A DNA stretch of 64,000 nt, taken from Prauserella cavernicola. Its GTDB lineage: Bacteria; Actinomycetota; Actinomycetes; Mycobacteriales; Pseudonocardiaceae. Position 1 is the stretch's first letter; the number at the start of each line of letters is the position of its first letter. The translations under genes and the position numbers were made by a program. Positions 27,829 to 39,193 of this stretch are shown piece by piece. Under the pieces are notes generated by a model, which saw nothing but the letters and a program-made list of their open reading frames with translations, had not been told where the DNA came from and searched no databases. The stretch lies in contig NZ_JAENJH010000003.1 in the NCBI RefSeq assembly GCF_016595675.1, positions 248,001 to 312,000 of the forward strand, in the 5' to 3' direction.

Positions 27829-30800
27829 GTGGCCGAGTCGAAGGCGCCGTCGCTGTCCGGGCTGCTCTCCGCGGTTCTGCCCGATCCCGCGCTGCGCGGG
27901 GTCGTCGAGCGTGCGGGGGCGCCGCTGCTCGATCTCGACGGAGCCCCGGCGACTCGTCAGCTCGTGCTCGCCGCGCTCGCGGCAGAGCGAGGAGCGAACC
28001 GGCCCGTGCTGGCCGTGACCGCGACCGGCAGAGAGGCCGAGGAGCTCACCACCGCGCTCGGCAGCCTGCTCGGTGAGGACGTGATCGCCGACTTCCCGTC
28101 GTGGGAGACGTTGCCGCACGAGCGGCTCTCGCCGAGGGCGGACACGGTCGGCAGGCGCCTGCAGGTACTGCACCGGCTCGCGCAGCCCGGCCACGGCGGG
28201 CTGCGGGTCGTGGTGTCCACCGTGCGCAGCCTCATCCAGCCCATGGCTCCCGGGCTCGGCAGCCTCGCGCCGGTCGAGCTGACGGTCGGTGAGGAGAACG
28301 AGTTCGAGGGCGTGCTCGACCGGCTCGTCGAGCTGGCCTACGCGCGCGTCGACATGGTGGAGAAGCGCGGTGAGTTCGCCGTGCGCGGCGGCATCCTCGA
28401 CATCTTCGGCCCCACCGACGAGCACCCGCACCGCATCGAGTTCTGGGGCGACGAGGTGAGCGAGATCCGCGCGTTCGCGGTCTCCGACCAGCGCTCGCTG
28501 CCGGGCGAGATCAACGCCGTGAGCGCGCCGCCGTGCCGTGAACTGCTGCTCACCGGCGACGTCAAGGCGAGGGCGGCCAAGCTCGCCGAGGTGCACGCCG
28601 CCGACGCGCACCTGGCCGAGATGCTCACCAAGCTCTCCGACGGCATCCCGTGCGAGGGCATGGAGGCGCTGATCCCGGTGCTGTGCGAGGGCGAGCTCGA
28701 ACTGCTCACCGACGCCATGCCGCAGGGCACCCACGTGGTGCTCACCGACCCGGAGAAGATCCGCGCGAGGGCGGGCGATCTCGTGCGCACCGGCCAGGAG
28801 TTCCTCGAGGCGTCGTGGATGAGCGCGGCCGGGGGAGGCGCGGCGCCGATCGACCTCGGCGCGTCGGCCTACCGCGGCCTGTCCGAGGTGCGCTCGCACG
28901 CGAGCGACACTGGACGTGCCTGGTGGACGCTGTCGCAGCTGACCAGCGAGCAGGACGTCGTCCACGTCGCGATCGAGGGCGCGCCCGGCTACCGGGGCGA
29001 GCTGGAACGCGTGAGCACCGACCTGCGCGCCCACACGGCGGCGGGCGGCAGCGCGGTCGTGGTGGTGGCCGGTGCGGGCACCGCGCAGCGCGCCGTCGAG
29101 CAGCTCTCCGCGGCCGAGGTGCCCGCGACCCAGGTCGACGCGCTCACCGAGCCCCCGAAGACGGGCGTCGTTACCGTCACGTGCGGCGGGCTGACCGAGG
29201 GCTTCGTGGCGCCCGGGTCGGCGCTCGTCGTGCTCAGCGAAGCCGACATCACCGGCCGCGGCGCGACGACGAACCGCTCCACCCGCGACCTCAACACGAA
29301 GATGCCGTCGCGGCGGCGCAACGCCGTCGACCCGATCGCGCTCAAGGCCGGCGACTACGTGGTGCACGACCAGCACGGCATCGGCCGGTTCGTCGAGATG
29401 GTGCAGCGCACCATCGGCGGGGCCACCCGCGAATACCTGGTGCTGGAGTACGCGGCGTCCAAGCGCGGGCATCCCGGCGACCGCCTGTTCGTGCCCACCG
29501 ACCAGCTCGACGAGGTCTCGCGCTACGTCGGCGGCGAGCTGCCGACGCTGAACAAGCTGGGCGGCTCGGACTGGAAGAACACCAAGGCCAAGGCGCGCAA
29601 GGCGGTCAAGGAGATCGCGGCCGAGCTCGTGCAGCTCTACGCGGCCCGCCAGGCCGCGCCAGGCCACGCGTTCGGGCAGGACACCCCGTGGCAGCGGGAG
29701 CTGGAGGACGCGTTCCCGTTCGTCGAGACCGGCGACCAGCTCGGCGCGATCGACGAGGTGAAGGGCGACATGGAGCGCGGTGTCCCGATGGACCGCGTGA
29801 TCTGTGGCGACGTCGGCTACGGCAAGACCGAGATCGCCGTGCGCGCCGCGTTCAAGGCCGTGCAGGACGGCAAGCAGGTCGTGGTGCTCGTGCCGACGAC
29901 GCTGCTCGCGCAGCAGCACCTCAACACGTTCTCCGAGCGCATGCGCTCGTTCCCGGTGACGATCAAGGGCCTGTCGCGCTTCACCGACCCCGCCGAGTCG
30001 GAGAAGACGATGGAGGGCCTCGCCGCCGGTGAGGTCGACATCGTGATCGGCACACACCGACTCCTGCAGACCGGCGTCCGCTACAAGGACCTCGGCCTGG
30101 TGATCGTCGACGAGGAACAGCGGTTCGGCGTCGAGCACAAGGAGCACATCAAGGCGCTGCGCACCCACGTCGACGTGCTGACGATGTCGGCGACGCCCAT
30201 CCCGCGCACGCTGGAGATGAGCATGGCCGGCATCCGCGAGATGTCGACGATCCTGACGCCGCCGGAGGACCGGCACCCGATCCTGACCTACGTCGGCGCC
30301 TACGACGACAAGCAGGTCGGGGCCGCCATCCGGCGCGAGCTGCTGCGCGATGGCCAGGTCTTCTTCGTGCACAACCGCGTGTCCTCGATCGAGAAGGCGG
30401 CGCGGCGGCTGCGCGAGCTGGTGCCCGAGGCGCGGGTCGTCACCGCGCACGGCCAGATGAACGAGCACCGGCTCGAGCAGATCATCCAGGGGTTCTGGGA
30501 GCGCGAGTTCGACGTGCTGGTGTCCACCACGATCGTCGAGACGGGTCTGGACATCTCCAACGCCAACACGCTGATCGTGGAGCGGGGCGACATGCTCGGG
30601 CTGGCGCAGCTGCACCAGCTGCGCGGCCGCGTCGGCCGTGGCCGGGAGCGGGGCTACGCGTACTTCCTCTACCCGCCTGAGTCGCCGCTCACCGAGACGG
30701 CGCACGACCGGCTCGCCACGATCGCGCAGAACACCGAGCTGGGCGCGGGTATGGCCGTGGCCATGAAGGACCTGGAGATCCGCGGCGCGGGCAACATCCT

Positions 30801-31407
30801 CGGCGCCGAGCAGTCGGGACACATCGCGGGCGTCGGCTTTGATCTCTACGTACGACTGGTCGGCGAAGCGGTGGACGTCTTCCGCAAGCACGCGGGCGCG
30901 GGCTCCGTCGAGGAGGACGAGGCGCCCGCCGAGGTGCGGGTGGACCTGCCGATCGACGCGCACATCCCACACGACTACGTGCCCGGCGAGCGGCTGCGGC
31001 TGGAGGCCTACCGCAAGATCGCGGCGGCTCCGGACAAGGAGGGCCTCGACTCGGTTCTCGACGAGCTGGTCGACCGCTACGGCCAGCCACCGGAGCCGGT
31101 GCGCAGGTTGCTCGCGGTGGCGTCGTTCCGTCAGTCGTGCCGCGACGCCGGGGTCACCGAGGTGACCATGCAGGGCACCAACCTGCGGTTCACGCCGCTG
31201 GAGCTCGCCGACTCGCAGCTGGTGCGGCTCAAGCGCCTATACCCCAAGGCCGTCTACAAGGCGGTGACCCACACGGTGTCGGTGCCGCGGCCCACCGAGG
31301 GCGGTGCCGGTGGCCGCATCGGCGCGCCGCAGCTGCGCGACGAGGCACTGCTCGACTGGTGCCGTCAGCTGCTGACGTCGCTGACCAAGCAGCCCGCGGC
31401 CGTCTAG
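27829..31407 (+). CDS. mfd: Transcription-repair coupling factor
   Basis: DNA translocase that removes RNA polymerase stalled at lesions and recruits UvrA. 1192 residues. Domains in order: a UvrB-like N-terminal module; an RNA polymerase interaction domain (about 490-570, [17 protein letters not shown]); a RecG-type helicase with Walker [14 protein letters not shown] box, [13 protein letters not shown] and QLRGRVGRG; and a C-terminal TRCF domain. GTG 27829 follows GAGGGGAATTC. Its last codons overlap the convergent membrane-protein gene. Confidence 0.97.
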   Translation: MAESKAPSLSGLLSAVLPDPALRGVVERAGAPLLDLDGAPATRQLVLAALAAERGANRPVLAVTATGREAEELTTALGSLLGEDVIADFPSWETLPHERLSPRADTVGRRLQVLHRLAQPGHGGLRVVVSTVRSLIQPMAPGLGSLAPVELTVGEENEFEGVLDRLVELAYARVDMVEKRGEFAVRGGILDIFGPTDEHPHRIEFWGDEVSEIRAFAVSDQRSLPGEINAVSAPPCRELLLTGDVKARAAKLAEVHAADAHLAEMLTKLSDGIPCEGMEALIPVLCEGELELLTDAMPQGTHVVLTDPEKIRARAGDLVRTGQEFLEASWMSAAGGGAAPIDLGASAYRGLSEVRSHASDTGRAWWTLSQLTSEQDVVHVAIEGAPGYRGELERVSTDLRAHTAAGGSAVVVVAGAGTAQRAVEQLSAAEVPATQVDALTEPPKTGVVTVTCGGLTEGFVAPGSALVVLSEADITGRGATTNRSTRDLNTKMPSRRRNAVDPIALKAGDYVVHDQHGIGRFVEMVQRTIGGATREYLVLEYAASKRGHPGDRLFVPTDQLDEVSRYVGGELPTLNKLGGSDWKNTKAKARKAVKEIAAELVQLYAARQAAPGHAFGQDTPWQRELEDAFPFVETGDQLGAIDEVKGDMERGVPMDRVICGDVGYGKTEIAVRAAFKAVQDGKQVVVLVPTTLLAQQHLNTFSERMRSFPVTIKGLSRFTDPAESEKTMEGLAAGEVDIVIGTHRLLQTGVRYKDLGLVIVDEEQRFGVEHKEHIKALRTHVDVLTMSATPIPRTLEMSMAGIREMSTILTPPEDRHPILTYVGAYDDKQVGAAIRRELLRDGQVFFVHNRVSSIEKAARRLRELVPEARVVTAHGQMNEHRLEQIIQGFWEREFDVLVSTTIVETGLDISNANTLIVERGDMLGLAQLHQLRGRVGRGRERGYAYFLYPPESPLTETAHDRLATIAQNTELGAGMAVAMKDLEIRGAGNILGAEQSGHIAGVGFDLYVRLVGEAVDVFRKHAGAGSVEEDEAPAEVRVDLPIDAHIPHDYVPGERLRLEAYRKIAAAPDKEGLDSVLDELVDRYGQPPEPVRRLLAVASFRQSCRDAGVTEVTMQGTNLRFTPLELADSQLVRLKRLYPKAVYKAVTHTVSVPRPTEGGAGGRIGAPQLRDEALLDWCRQLLTSLTKQPAAV

Positions 31408-31637
31408 CGCCTCTTCACCTTCTCCAGCGCGCCGATGACCACGATCGCGACGGCGATCACCAGCAGCGGCGCGACGTAGCCCATCGGTCCGGTCTGCTCG
31501 CCGAACAGCCAGCGGAACGGTCCGTTGTGCGTGCCGGCGATGATCCAGCCGCCGAGCGGGATCAGGCCGAGCATGACGCCGGCGAACCCGACGACGCCCT
31601 GCACCCCGTCCAGCGCGCGCGTGCGTTCCTGTGCCAT
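31404..31637 (-). CDS. Small two-span membrane protein
   Basis: 77 residues with two hydrophobic helices (about 14-37 and 54-71) and a basic C-terminus. It resembles no named family I can identify. The stop overlaps the end of mfd by four bases. Upstream, two copies of CAATGCGATCGCAT(T/C)G lie between it and a divergent TetR gene, so it is probably the main target of that repressor. A role in membrane stress or efflux is conjecture. Confidence 0.72.
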   Translation of the reverse strand: MAQERTRALDGVQGVVGFAGVMLGLIPLGGWIIAGTHNGPFRWLFGEQTGPMGYVAPLLVIAVAIVVIGALEKVKRR

Positions 31638-31654
31638 CGCTCCCCCTTCGTTGG

Positions 31655-31709
31655 CAATGCGATCGCATCGTAAAAGCGCGGGTGCGACGTTGTCAATGCG
31701 ATCGCATTG
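31655..31709. promoter_or_regulatory. Two ATGCGATCGCAT operators in the TetR divergent region
   Basis: CAATGCGATCGCATCG ends at 31670 and the perfect 16-bp palindrome CAATGCGATCGCATTG spans 31694-31709. The 12-bp cores start 39 bases apart (31657 and 31696). They lie between the divergent small membrane protein gene and the TetR gene; the second is 14 bases before the TetR GTG. Strong candidate TetR operators. Confidence 0.78.
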
Positions 31710-31722
31710 CTACGCTGGTCCG

Positions 31723-32340
31723 GTGCCGAGAAAGGTCGACATCGACGCGCAGCGGGCTGACCTCGCGGGAGCGGTGCTGCGCCTGGCGGCGAGGTCCGGG
31801 CTCGAGGCAGTGAGCCTGCGCGAGGTCGCCGCCGAGGCCGGCGTGTCCATGGGCCGGGTGCAGCACTACTTCCGCACCAAGGAGGAGATGCTGCTGCACG
31901 GCGTGCGCCTGGCGATGCGGCGGATCGACGCGCGCATCGGGGAGCGGCTGCAGTGCCTGCCCGACGAGGCGTCGCCCGAGCAGATCCTGCGCGCCGCGAT
32001 CGACGAGTTGCTCGGCGATCACCCCGAGACGAACCAGGTGATCCGCGCGAGCGTCGCCTACTACGCGCGGGCGCAGGTCAATGCCGAGGTCTTCGAGGTC
32101 CTGTTCGGCGACGACGACGAGCTCCGCGGGCTGGCCGCGCTGGTGGTCAGGACCGCGCAGGCCGACGGCAGGGCCGACACCGGACTGGACCCCGCGCAGG
32201 AGGGCTACATCATCTGGTCACTCGCCGACAGCCTCGGCGTGAAGGTCGCGTTCGGACAGACCACGAGCGAACGGGCCAGGGCCACGATGCATTACCACCT
32301 GGACCGAGTGCTCGGTTGCGGAGCCCACCCGGGAGTGTGA
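31723..32340 (+). CDS. TetR/AcrR family transcriptional regulator
   Basis: 205 residues from GTG 31723. The helix-turn-helix is SGLEAVSLREVAAEAGVSMG followed by RVQHYFRTKEEMLLHGV. The C-terminal ligand domain is of the BetI-like type. Two palindromes in the promoter region imply autoregulation and control of the divergent small membrane protein. Located directly downstream of mfd's end and upstream of the SurA-like gene, 13 bases away. Confidence 0.9.
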   Translation: MPRKVDIDAQRADLAGAVLRLAARSGLEAVSLREVAAEAGVSMGRVQHYFRTKEEMLLHGVRLAMRRIDARIGERLQCLPDEASPEQILRAAIDELLGDHPETNQVIRASVAYYARAQVNAEVFEVLFGDDDELRGLAALVVRTAQADGRADTGLDPAQEGYIIWSLADSLGVKVAFGQTTSERARATMHYHLDRVLGCGAHPGV

Positions 32341-32353
32341 GAGGGTACGCGCT

Positions 32354-33304
32354 GTGATCCGGATCATTCGCCGCCCCGTCACGCTTCTCGCCACCGTCGC
32401 CGCCGGTCTGGTCCTCGCCGGTTGTGGGTCCGGACCGAGCCAGGTCGGCTCCGCCGCGATCATCGGCGACCGCACCATCCCGCTGGAGGAGGTCCAGCAG
32501 GAGGTCCGGTGGATGCTCGACAATGTCCCCGAGGCCGAGCAGGCCAAGGAGCAGGGCAAGTTCGACCTGCAGGCGCGCGAGATCGTCCGAAGCCGGGTCA
32601 TCCACGAGCTCACCAACATCGCCGCGGAGCGCGAGGGACTGCGCGCCGATCCCGCCGAGATCGACGCGCTCATCGAGGGCAGCGGCGGAGCGGACGCGGT
32701 CGCCAAGGGCGTCGGCGTCGCCCCGGAACGGGTCCGGCAGCTGGCGAGCGACCAGGTGGTGCTGCAGCAGCTCGCGCAGCGCTACGTCGACCGCGTGTCC
32801 GTGCGGCTGGTCGGCACCTCGATCATCACCGAGAGCCCCGGTTCGACCGCCAAGGACCAGGCGCTCGAGATCGGCCGCGACATCGCGGCCGACCCGGACA
32901 ACGTCGAGCAGATCGTGCAGGAGAGCGGCAACCAGCTGATCGACAGCGAGCTGCCGATGGCGCAGACCCTGCAGAACCAGCCCGAGATCGCGTCCAGCGC
33001 GGTGTTCGGCGCCTCCGAGGGCTCGGTGCTGGTGATCCAGCCCAGCCAGGAGCAGGCCGAGTGGCTGGTCGCGCTGGTCGAGGAGCGCAACGTCACCGCG
33101 GGCAACGGTCAGGCCTCCACGTCGCAGGCCGACCCGCAGTACCTCTACTTCGCGGGCCTGCGGCTGCTGCAGCCCATCGCCGACGAGCTCGGCGTGCGCC
33201 TCAACCCGCGTTACGGCGTGTGGGACGCGACCGCGCTCTCGCCCGCTGCCAGCGAGGACGAGCTCGCCGGATACCAGTTGCAGTCCCGTACCGTGCAACC
33301 ATGA
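32354..33304 (+). CDS. SurA N-terminal-domain lipoprotein (putative chaperone)
   Basis: 316-residue exported lipoprotein. The signal peptide ends in LAGC, so Cys at about 24 is lipidated. Residues 36-150 resemble the SurA chaperone N-domain (IIGDRTIPLEEVQQEV, RVIHELTNIAAEREGLR). No parvulin PPIase core is visible. It probably assists folding of exported proteins outside the membrane. Its stop overlaps the mazG start (ATGA), an arrangement common in Pseudonocardiaceae and relatives. Confidence 0.85.
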   Translation: MIRIIRRPVTLLATVAAGLVLAGCGSGPSQVGSAAIIGDRTIPLEEVQQEVRWMLDNVPEAEQAKEQGKFDLQAREIVRSRVIHELTNIAAEREGLRADPAEIDALIEGSGGADAVAKGVGVAPERVRQLASDQVVLQQLAQRYVDRVSVRLVGTSIITESPGSTAKDQALEIGRDIAADPDNVEQIVQESGNQLIDSELPMAQTLQNQPEIASSAVFGASEGSVLVIQPSQEQAEWLVALVEERNVTAGNGQASTSQADPQYLYFAGLRLLQPIADELGVRLNPRYGVWDATALSPAASEDELAGYQLQSRTVQP

Positions 33305-34266
33305 CCTCGCTTTTCCCGACGGTGGTGCTCGTCTCGCGAGCACTGCCGGCGGTGCTCCCTGCCGAGGCGCTGACCGCGCTGCGGCAGGCTGAGCACGTCT
33401 TCGCAGCAGCCGACCTGCCCGAGGCGACGCGGACCGCGCTCGACGCGAAACCCGCGCCCGGCCCGGCCGAGCTGCTGGGCTTGTCGGGAGTGGTGCTGAT
33501 CGCGGGCAGTGCCGAGGAGCCCGGCGCCTCGGCCCTCGCGGGCGCCGGTGCGATCGTGGTCGAGACACCGGTCCCGCCGCTGGCCGAAGCGGCCGGGGTG
33601 ATGGACCGGCTCCGCTCGCCAGGGGGCTGCCCGTGGGACGCTGTGCAGACCCACGACTCGCTGCGGCAGTACCTCGTGGAGGAGACCTACGAGCTGCTCG
33701 ACGCGATCGAGGAGCGTGACCGCCCCGCGATGCGGGAGGAACTGGGCGACGTGTTGCTGCAGGTCCTCTTCCACGCGAGGGTGGCCGCGGAGCACGAGAG
33801 TGAGCCCTTCGGCATCGACGAGGTCGCGGGCGAGCTCGTCGCCAAGCTCGTCAGCAGGCACCCGAACGTCTTCTCCGGCTCTGACACCGTGCACACCGCC
33901 GAGCGGCAGCAGGTGCGCTGGGAGGAGCTCAAGCAGGCCGAGAAGCGCCGCGAGTCCATTGTGGATGGCGTGGCGATGGGGCAGCCCGCCGCCGCGCTCG
34001 CGGGCAAGCTCGGGCACCGCACGGCCCGCACTGGCGTGCCATTCGATCTCTTCCCCGCCGGCAACGACGAGGGCTCCAGGCTGTTCCGCATCGCGGCGGG
34101 CGCGCGCAGGGGCGGCATCGACCCCGAGGACGCGCTGCGCGTGGTGGCCAAAATGTTCGCCACCCACGTCCGGGAGGCCGAACGCGCTGCCCGAGAGGCC
34201 GGGATCGACCCGGCGACACTGGACGCCGACGGGTGGCGCCGGTTCTGGCCGGTTCAGTCCACGTAA
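33301..34266 (+). CDS. mazG: Nucleoside triphosphate pyrophosphohydrolase MazG
   Basis: Hydrolyses non-canonical or surplus NTPs to NMP and PPi. 321 residues: a divergent N-terminal domain of about 95 residues, as in mycobacterial MazG, then one MazG core beginning at VMDRLRSPGGCPWDAVQTHD. The metal-binding helices read EETYELLDAIEE and EELGDVLLQVLFHA. HPNVF and the WEELKQAEK motif follow. Start overlaps the upstream gene by four bases. Position between mfd and the transglycosylase matches Rv1021. Confidence 0.95.
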   Translation: MTSLFPTVVLVSRALPAVLPAEALTALRQAEHVFAAADLPEATRTALDAKPAPGPAELLGLSGVVLIAGSAEEPGASALAGAGAIVVETPVPPLAEAAGVMDRLRSPGGCPWDAVQTHDSLRQYLVEETYELLDAIEERDRPAMREELGDVLLQVLFHARVAAEHESEPFGIDEVAGELVAKLVSRHPNVFSGSDTVHTAERQQVRWEELKQAEKRRESIVDGVAMGQPAAALAGKLGHRTARTGVPFDLFPAGNDEGSRLFRIAAGARRGGIDPEDALRVVAKMFATHVREAERAAREAGIDPATLDADGWRRFWPVQST

Positions 34267-34275
34267 CCTGATCGG

Positions 34276-35112
34276 GTGGTCGATCCCACTCCGCGCGAGC
34301 GGTCCCGAGCGCCGCAACGACCTCGCCCGCCGCTGCCCAGACCTGCCCTCGCCCGGCTGGCGCTGACCGCCGCGCTGGTGGCGACCGGCCTGGCGCTGGT
34401 GTTCACCATCGGGGTGCACCGTGAGGGCGGCGACGAGCGCGAGACCGCCGTCGCGGTGCCCGACCAGCGGCCCCAGCCGCGCCAGAGCGTGCCCGGCGCG
34501 GCGCTCGAGGCGCCCGTGGACCGGCCGAGGCAGTCCGACCAGGACGAACTCGACGCGTGGGCCGACGAGGTCGCCGGGGCCACCGGCGTGCCCGTCAGGG
34601 TCGCCGCCGCGTACGGCAGGGCGGAGATGTGGCTGCGCGGCGAGCAGCCCGAGTGCAGGCTCTCGTGGTCGACGCTGGCCGGGATCGGCCGGGTCGAGTC
34701 GCACCACGGCACTCTCGACGGGAACCGGATCGGCGAGGACGGCAGGGCCGAGCGGCCGATCATCGGCATCCCGCTCGACGGTTCGCCCGGCGTACGGGAG
34801 ATCCGCGACACCGACGACGGCAGGCTCGACGCCGACATCTCGTGGGACCGCGCGGTGGGCCCGATGCAGTTCCTGCCCACCACCTGGGAGCGCTGGGGAG
34901 CGCGGGCGACCAGCGACGGCAACGAGCCCGACCCACAGGACATCGACGACGCGGCTCTCGCGGCGGCGCGGTACCTGTGCTCGCACGGCGGCGACCTGGC
35001 CACGGCGCAGGGCTGGTGGGACTCGGTGCTCGCCTACAACAACTCCGTCGAGTACGGCCAGGACGTCTTCAGCGGCGCCGACGCCTACGCGAAGGCCACC
35101 CCGCGCCAGTGA
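34276..35112 (+). CDS. Membrane-anchored lytic murein transglycosylase (LpqU-like)
   Basis: Cleaves the peptidoglycan glycan chain. 278 residues: cytoplasmic Arg/Pro-rich start, a single hydrophobic segment at about 27-46, a disordered linker, then an MltB/SLT-like domain with LSWSTLAGIGRVESHHG (catalytic Glu in RVES), AVGPMQFLPTTWERWG, and DIDDAALAAARYLC. It occupies the place of lpqU (Rv1022) beside mazG and eno, but has a membrane helix rather than a lipobox. Confidence 0.88.
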   Translation: MVDPTPRERSRAPQRPRPPLPRPALARLALTAALVATGLALVFTIGVHREGGDERETAVAVPDQRPQPRQSVPGAALEAPVDRPRQSDQDELDAWADEVAGATGVPVRVAAAYGRAEMWLRGEQPECRLSWSTLAGIGRVESHHGTLDGNRIGEDGRAERPIIGIPLDGSPGVREIRDTDDGRLDADISWDRAVGPMQFLPTTWERWGARATSDGNEPDPQDIDDAALAAARYLCSHGGDLATAQGWWDSVLAYNNSVEYGQDVFSGADAYAKATPRQ

Positions 35113-35129
35113 GCCGTGGCTCGGCTGCG

Positions 35130-35176
35130 GTGAAGGGCACCTTTACTGCGTTCAATGCAGTAAAGGTGCCCTTCAC
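35130..35176. repeat. 47-nt intergenic palindrome, copy 6
   Basis: Perfect 17-base arms, centre TGCGTTCAATGCA. Lies between the convergent transglycosylase and TPR genes, starting 18 bases after the first stop. Confidence 0.9.
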
Positions 35177-35212
35177 CGCAGTGAACGGCGAGTGCGGCGA
35201 GGGCTGAGGGGG

Positions 35213-35617
35213 TCAGTTGCGGCCCAGGGCCAGGCGGGCCGTGACCTCGCCGATCGCGTCCTGGTACTCCGGCACCTGCTTCATCGCCGAGGCCATCCGC
35301 AACTGCCCGAGCGCCTCGACGAACCGGCCGAGGCGCTGCAGGGTCTTGCCGAGCACGAAACGGGCGTAGTGGTCGGCGGGGTCCATCTCCACCACCCTCG
35401 TCAGCGCCCGTTCGGCGCGGTTGAGCTGGGCCGAGTGGAAGTAGGCACGGCCTGCGAGCAGTTGCACACTCGGCTTGTCCGGTTCCGCGTCGAGCACCGG
35501 CTCGAGCGCCTTCAGCGCGTCGAGCGGGCGGCGGCGCTGCACCAGCAACTCGGCCTGCCGGAAGGCGCGGAACCGTTCTTCGCCCGAGGGCTCCGGTACT
35601 GGCTCCTGATCAACCAT
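35213..35617 (-). CDS. TPR-repeat protein
   Basis: 134 residues. Helical pairs with TPR consensus residues are visible: QAELLVQRRRPLDALKALEP, VQLLAGRAYFHSAQLNRAER, ADHYARFVLGKTLQRLGRFV and EALGQLRMASAM. No signal peptide. ATG 35617 is used; an in-frame ATG 16 codons upstream is less likely. Probably a protein-protein interaction module; no partner identifiable. Confidence 0.82.
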   Translation of the reverse strand: MVDQEPVPEPSGEERFRAFRQAELLVQRRRPLDALKALEPVLDAEPDKPSVQLLAGRAYFHSAQLNRAERALTRVVEMDPADHYARFVLGKTLQRLGRFVEALGQLRMASAMKQVPEYQDAIGEVTARLALGRN

Positions 35618-35762
35618 GATTCTGTCGAAGGTACCTCCGGAAATCTTGTTTCTCGACCCCGCCAAGGTTTCGAAATGGTCTTGCTCCAGGCGTTTTCGCT
35701 AACGAGACGGGCTGTGTCGTCGATCAATGAGCGATTCCCACATCACTCAGATGGAGGCACCG

Positions 35763-36770
35763 GTGGAGCCGGATCCGTTCGACCATCCCGATCTTCGAGA
35801 TTCCGACTGGGTTCGGCAGGCGGAGCGCAGTGCGCGCAGGGGCGCCAGGAAGGGCCGCCGCGAGGACAAGCGCATCCGGCGCAGGCAGGTCGAGATCTGG
35901 GGCGGAGCGCCGAAAAGGCGCCGCCGCTTCGCTCGTCCGATCGTGATCGTCGCGGCCGTGCTCGCGCTCGCGGGCGGCGGCATCTACTACCTCCAGCAGG
36001 CGCGCGACGAGCAGCAGCCGGCCGGTGCCAACGCGGACCTGCCGACGCCTGGCCTGGTCGACCTGGATCGCCCGTTCGCGGCCACTCCCGCGCACGACTG
36101 GGCCGATGGCGCCGCCGGGATCACCGTGCCGGAGGCAGTCGCCGTCGGCGGGTTCAGCGCGGAGCAGGTCGGTGAGGCCTACGCCACGGTCAAGGAGCTG
36201 GTCGTCGCGTCCAGGCTGGATACCCGGATGCTCGAACGCGGTGACGTCGAGCCGTTCCTCGGCCTGCTCGCCGAAGGGCAACGCGAGGAGCTTCGCGAGC
36301 AGTTCGCCGCCGAGGAATGGCCCTCGGGCTTCGCGACCAGAATCGCGCCCGGTTTCCGGCTGCTCGACGTCGAGCCCAAGGTCGAGGGGACGATGACCGC
36401 CGAACCGGGCGACCAGCCCGGTTCACTGCGGGTCCGCACCAACCACGTGTTCGCCTACGCCTTCGACGTGGCCGACCCCCGTCAGGTGCGGGCCCCGCTC
36501 GACATCGTCGCCGTGCTCCGCGCCGACGTCTCCTACGTGCTGCTGACCGGCGGCGGGTGGTACCCCGAAGACCTCGGCTACCGGCTCGAGTACGGCGACT
36601 CCTTCGGCTACTCCATCGCGTGCGGGCCCATGCTGGAAGGCCTGCTCGCCCCGAGCTACCACGAGGAACCAGAGCTGGGCCTGCCGTCGGGCAAGCGTCC
36701 ACCGGAGTACTTCGACCACAGCCTGCCGATGCCGAACGAGAACACCTGCGGGACGCCTCAGGCGGGGTGA
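35763..36770 (+). CDS. Hypothetical single-span membrane protein
   Basis: 335 residues. A very basic cytoplasmic region (SARRGARKGRREDKRIRRR) precedes one membrane helix at about 60-80 (PIVIVAAVLALAGGGIYYL), then an extracytoplasmic domain of about 250 residues without a recognised family. Two cysteines near the C-terminus (SIACGP, ENTCGTP) could form a disulfide. GTG 35763 is preferred because GGAGG lies 5-9 bases upstream; ATG 35727 upstream has no ribosome binding site. Position between lpqU-like and eno genes is typical of this family of genomes. Confidence 0.75.
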   Translation: MEPDPFDHPDLRDSDWVRQAERSARRGARKGRREDKRIRRRQVEIWGGAPKRRRRFARPIVIVAAVLALAGGGIYYLQQARDEQQPAGANADLPTPGLVDLDRPFAATPAHDWADGAAGITVPEAVAVGGFSAEQVGEAYATVKELVVASRLDTRMLERGDVEPFLGLLAEGQREELREQFAAEEWPSGFATRIAPGFRLLDVEPKVEGTMTAEPGDQPGSLRVRTNHVFAYAFDVADPRQVRAPLDIVAVLRADVSYVLLTGGGWYPEDLGYRLEYGDSFGYSIACGPMLEGLLAPSYHEEPELGLPSGKRPPEYFDHSLPMPNENTCGTPQAG

Positions 36771-36810
36771 GTGACACGCCCGGGCGGCCCATGTGGTGGA
36801 CTAGCCCGCC

Positions 36811-37269
36811 ATGAGCGACGAAGACCCGAGATATCTCGGCCTCGCGCCGTACCTGTACTACGCGGACGCGACCGAGGCACTCGAGTGGTTGACCCGAGTC
36901 TTCGGGTTCGAGGAGAAGGTCCGCTACGTCGACGCCTCCGGCGAGGTCTTCCAGGCCACCGTCGTCGCCGGTGCCGTGGACATCCAGCTCAACGGCGTCG
37001 GTGAGGGCTACTGGGAGGGCAAGGGCGTCGACGGTCCGGTCGGCCAGCTCAACGTGGTCTACGTCGACGACGTGGACAGCCAGTACGAGCGGGTGTGCGA
37101 GGCGGTCGGCGAGCAGGTCGAGGTCACCAGGCCGCAGAACCAGCCCTACGGCGCCAGGCTGTTCACCGTGCAGGACGTCGGCGGCAACAGCTGGGCGTTC
37201 TGGCAGTGGGTGTCCGACACGGTCGAGCTGCCCGCGGGCTGGCAGGAGATCCGTCCCGAAGATCAATGA
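36811..37269 (+). CDS. VOC (glyoxalase/bleomycin-resistance fold) protein
   Basis: 152 residues of two babbab units: LAPYLYYADATEALEWLTRV then FGFEEKVRYVDASGEV in the first half, and LNVVYVDDVDSQYERV with QPYGARLFTVQDVGGNSWAFW in the second. The family includes glyoxalases, dioxygenases and antibiotic-binding proteins. The metal site is not evident, so activity is uncertain. Stands alone between two longer genes. Confidence 0.85.
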   Translation: MSDEDPRYLGLAPYLYYADATEALEWLTRVFGFEEKVRYVDASGEVFQATVVAGAVDIQLNGVGEGYWEGKGVDGPVGQLNVVYVDDVDSQYERVCEAVGEQVEVTRPQNQPYGARLFTVQDVGGNSWAFWQWVSDTVELPAGWQEIRPEDQ

Positions 37270-37310
37270 CGGTCCGTGAGCCGCGCTCCGTGCGTGCCTC
37301 CAACGGGTGA

Positions 37311-38657
<1,347 letters not shown>

Positions 38658-38665
38658 GCGGATCC

Positions 38666-39193
38666 GTGGCCGAGCGGGGCAGGACGCGCGGCAGGCGTGG
38701 CGGGGGGCGGGCGCAGAGCTCGTCGCCCCGCCGGCCTCAGCGTGCGCGCAGGGACGATCGCAAGTCGAGTCTGCGCCGCGGGCTGACCGCCAAACGCACG
38801 TCCGGCGCCGCGAAGGTGCTCGGCATGTCCACGACGCGGCGAGCGGCCGTCGTCGCGATCGTGGTGTGCGCGCTGGCGTTCACGCTCGCCGTGCCGCTGC
38901 GCACGTACCTGTCCCAGCGGGCCGAGGTCGCCGCGGAGGAGACCCGGCAGGCCGAGCTGAAGCAGCAGGTCGCCGAGCTTGAGGACCGCAAGGCCGAGCT
39001 GAGCGATCCCGCTCAGGTCGAGGCGGAGGCGCGCAAGCGGCTGCGCTACGTGATGCCGGGCGAGACGCCGTACATGGTGCAACTGCCCGAGGACAAGGCC
39101 GCCGCACAGCGGCCCGACGAGGACGAGAAGGCGCCGGCACAGGCCGGGGCCTGGTACGAGATGCTCTGGGATAGCGTGACCAAGGGTGAATGA
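38666..39193 (+). CDS. FtsB/DivIC-like septum formation initiator
   Basis: Bitopic cell-division protein that bridges FtsQ and FtsL. 175 residues: a 55-residue Arg/Ser-rich cytoplasmic segment, one membrane span at about 60-76, then a short coiled coil (AEVAAEETRQAELKQQVAEL) and the conserved RKRLRYVMPGETPYMV motif. The acidic tail is variable. It lies 8 bases after eno and overlaps the DUF501 gene by 8 bases. Confidence 0.9.
   Translation: MAERGRTRGRRGGGRAQSSSPRRPQRARRDDRKSSLRRGLTAKRTSGAAKVLGMSTTRRAAVVAIVVCALAFTLAVPLRTYLSQRAEVAAEETRQAELKQQVAELEDRKAELSDPAQVEAEARKRLRYVMPGETPYMVQLPEDKAAAQRPDEDEKAPAQAGAWYEMLWDSVTKGE

Noticed and set aside
27697-30972. Minus-strand open frame continuing upstream of the sugar dehydrogenase lipoprotein
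   Set aside because: Entirely antisense to mfd; the lipoprotein signal peptide starts at 27696.
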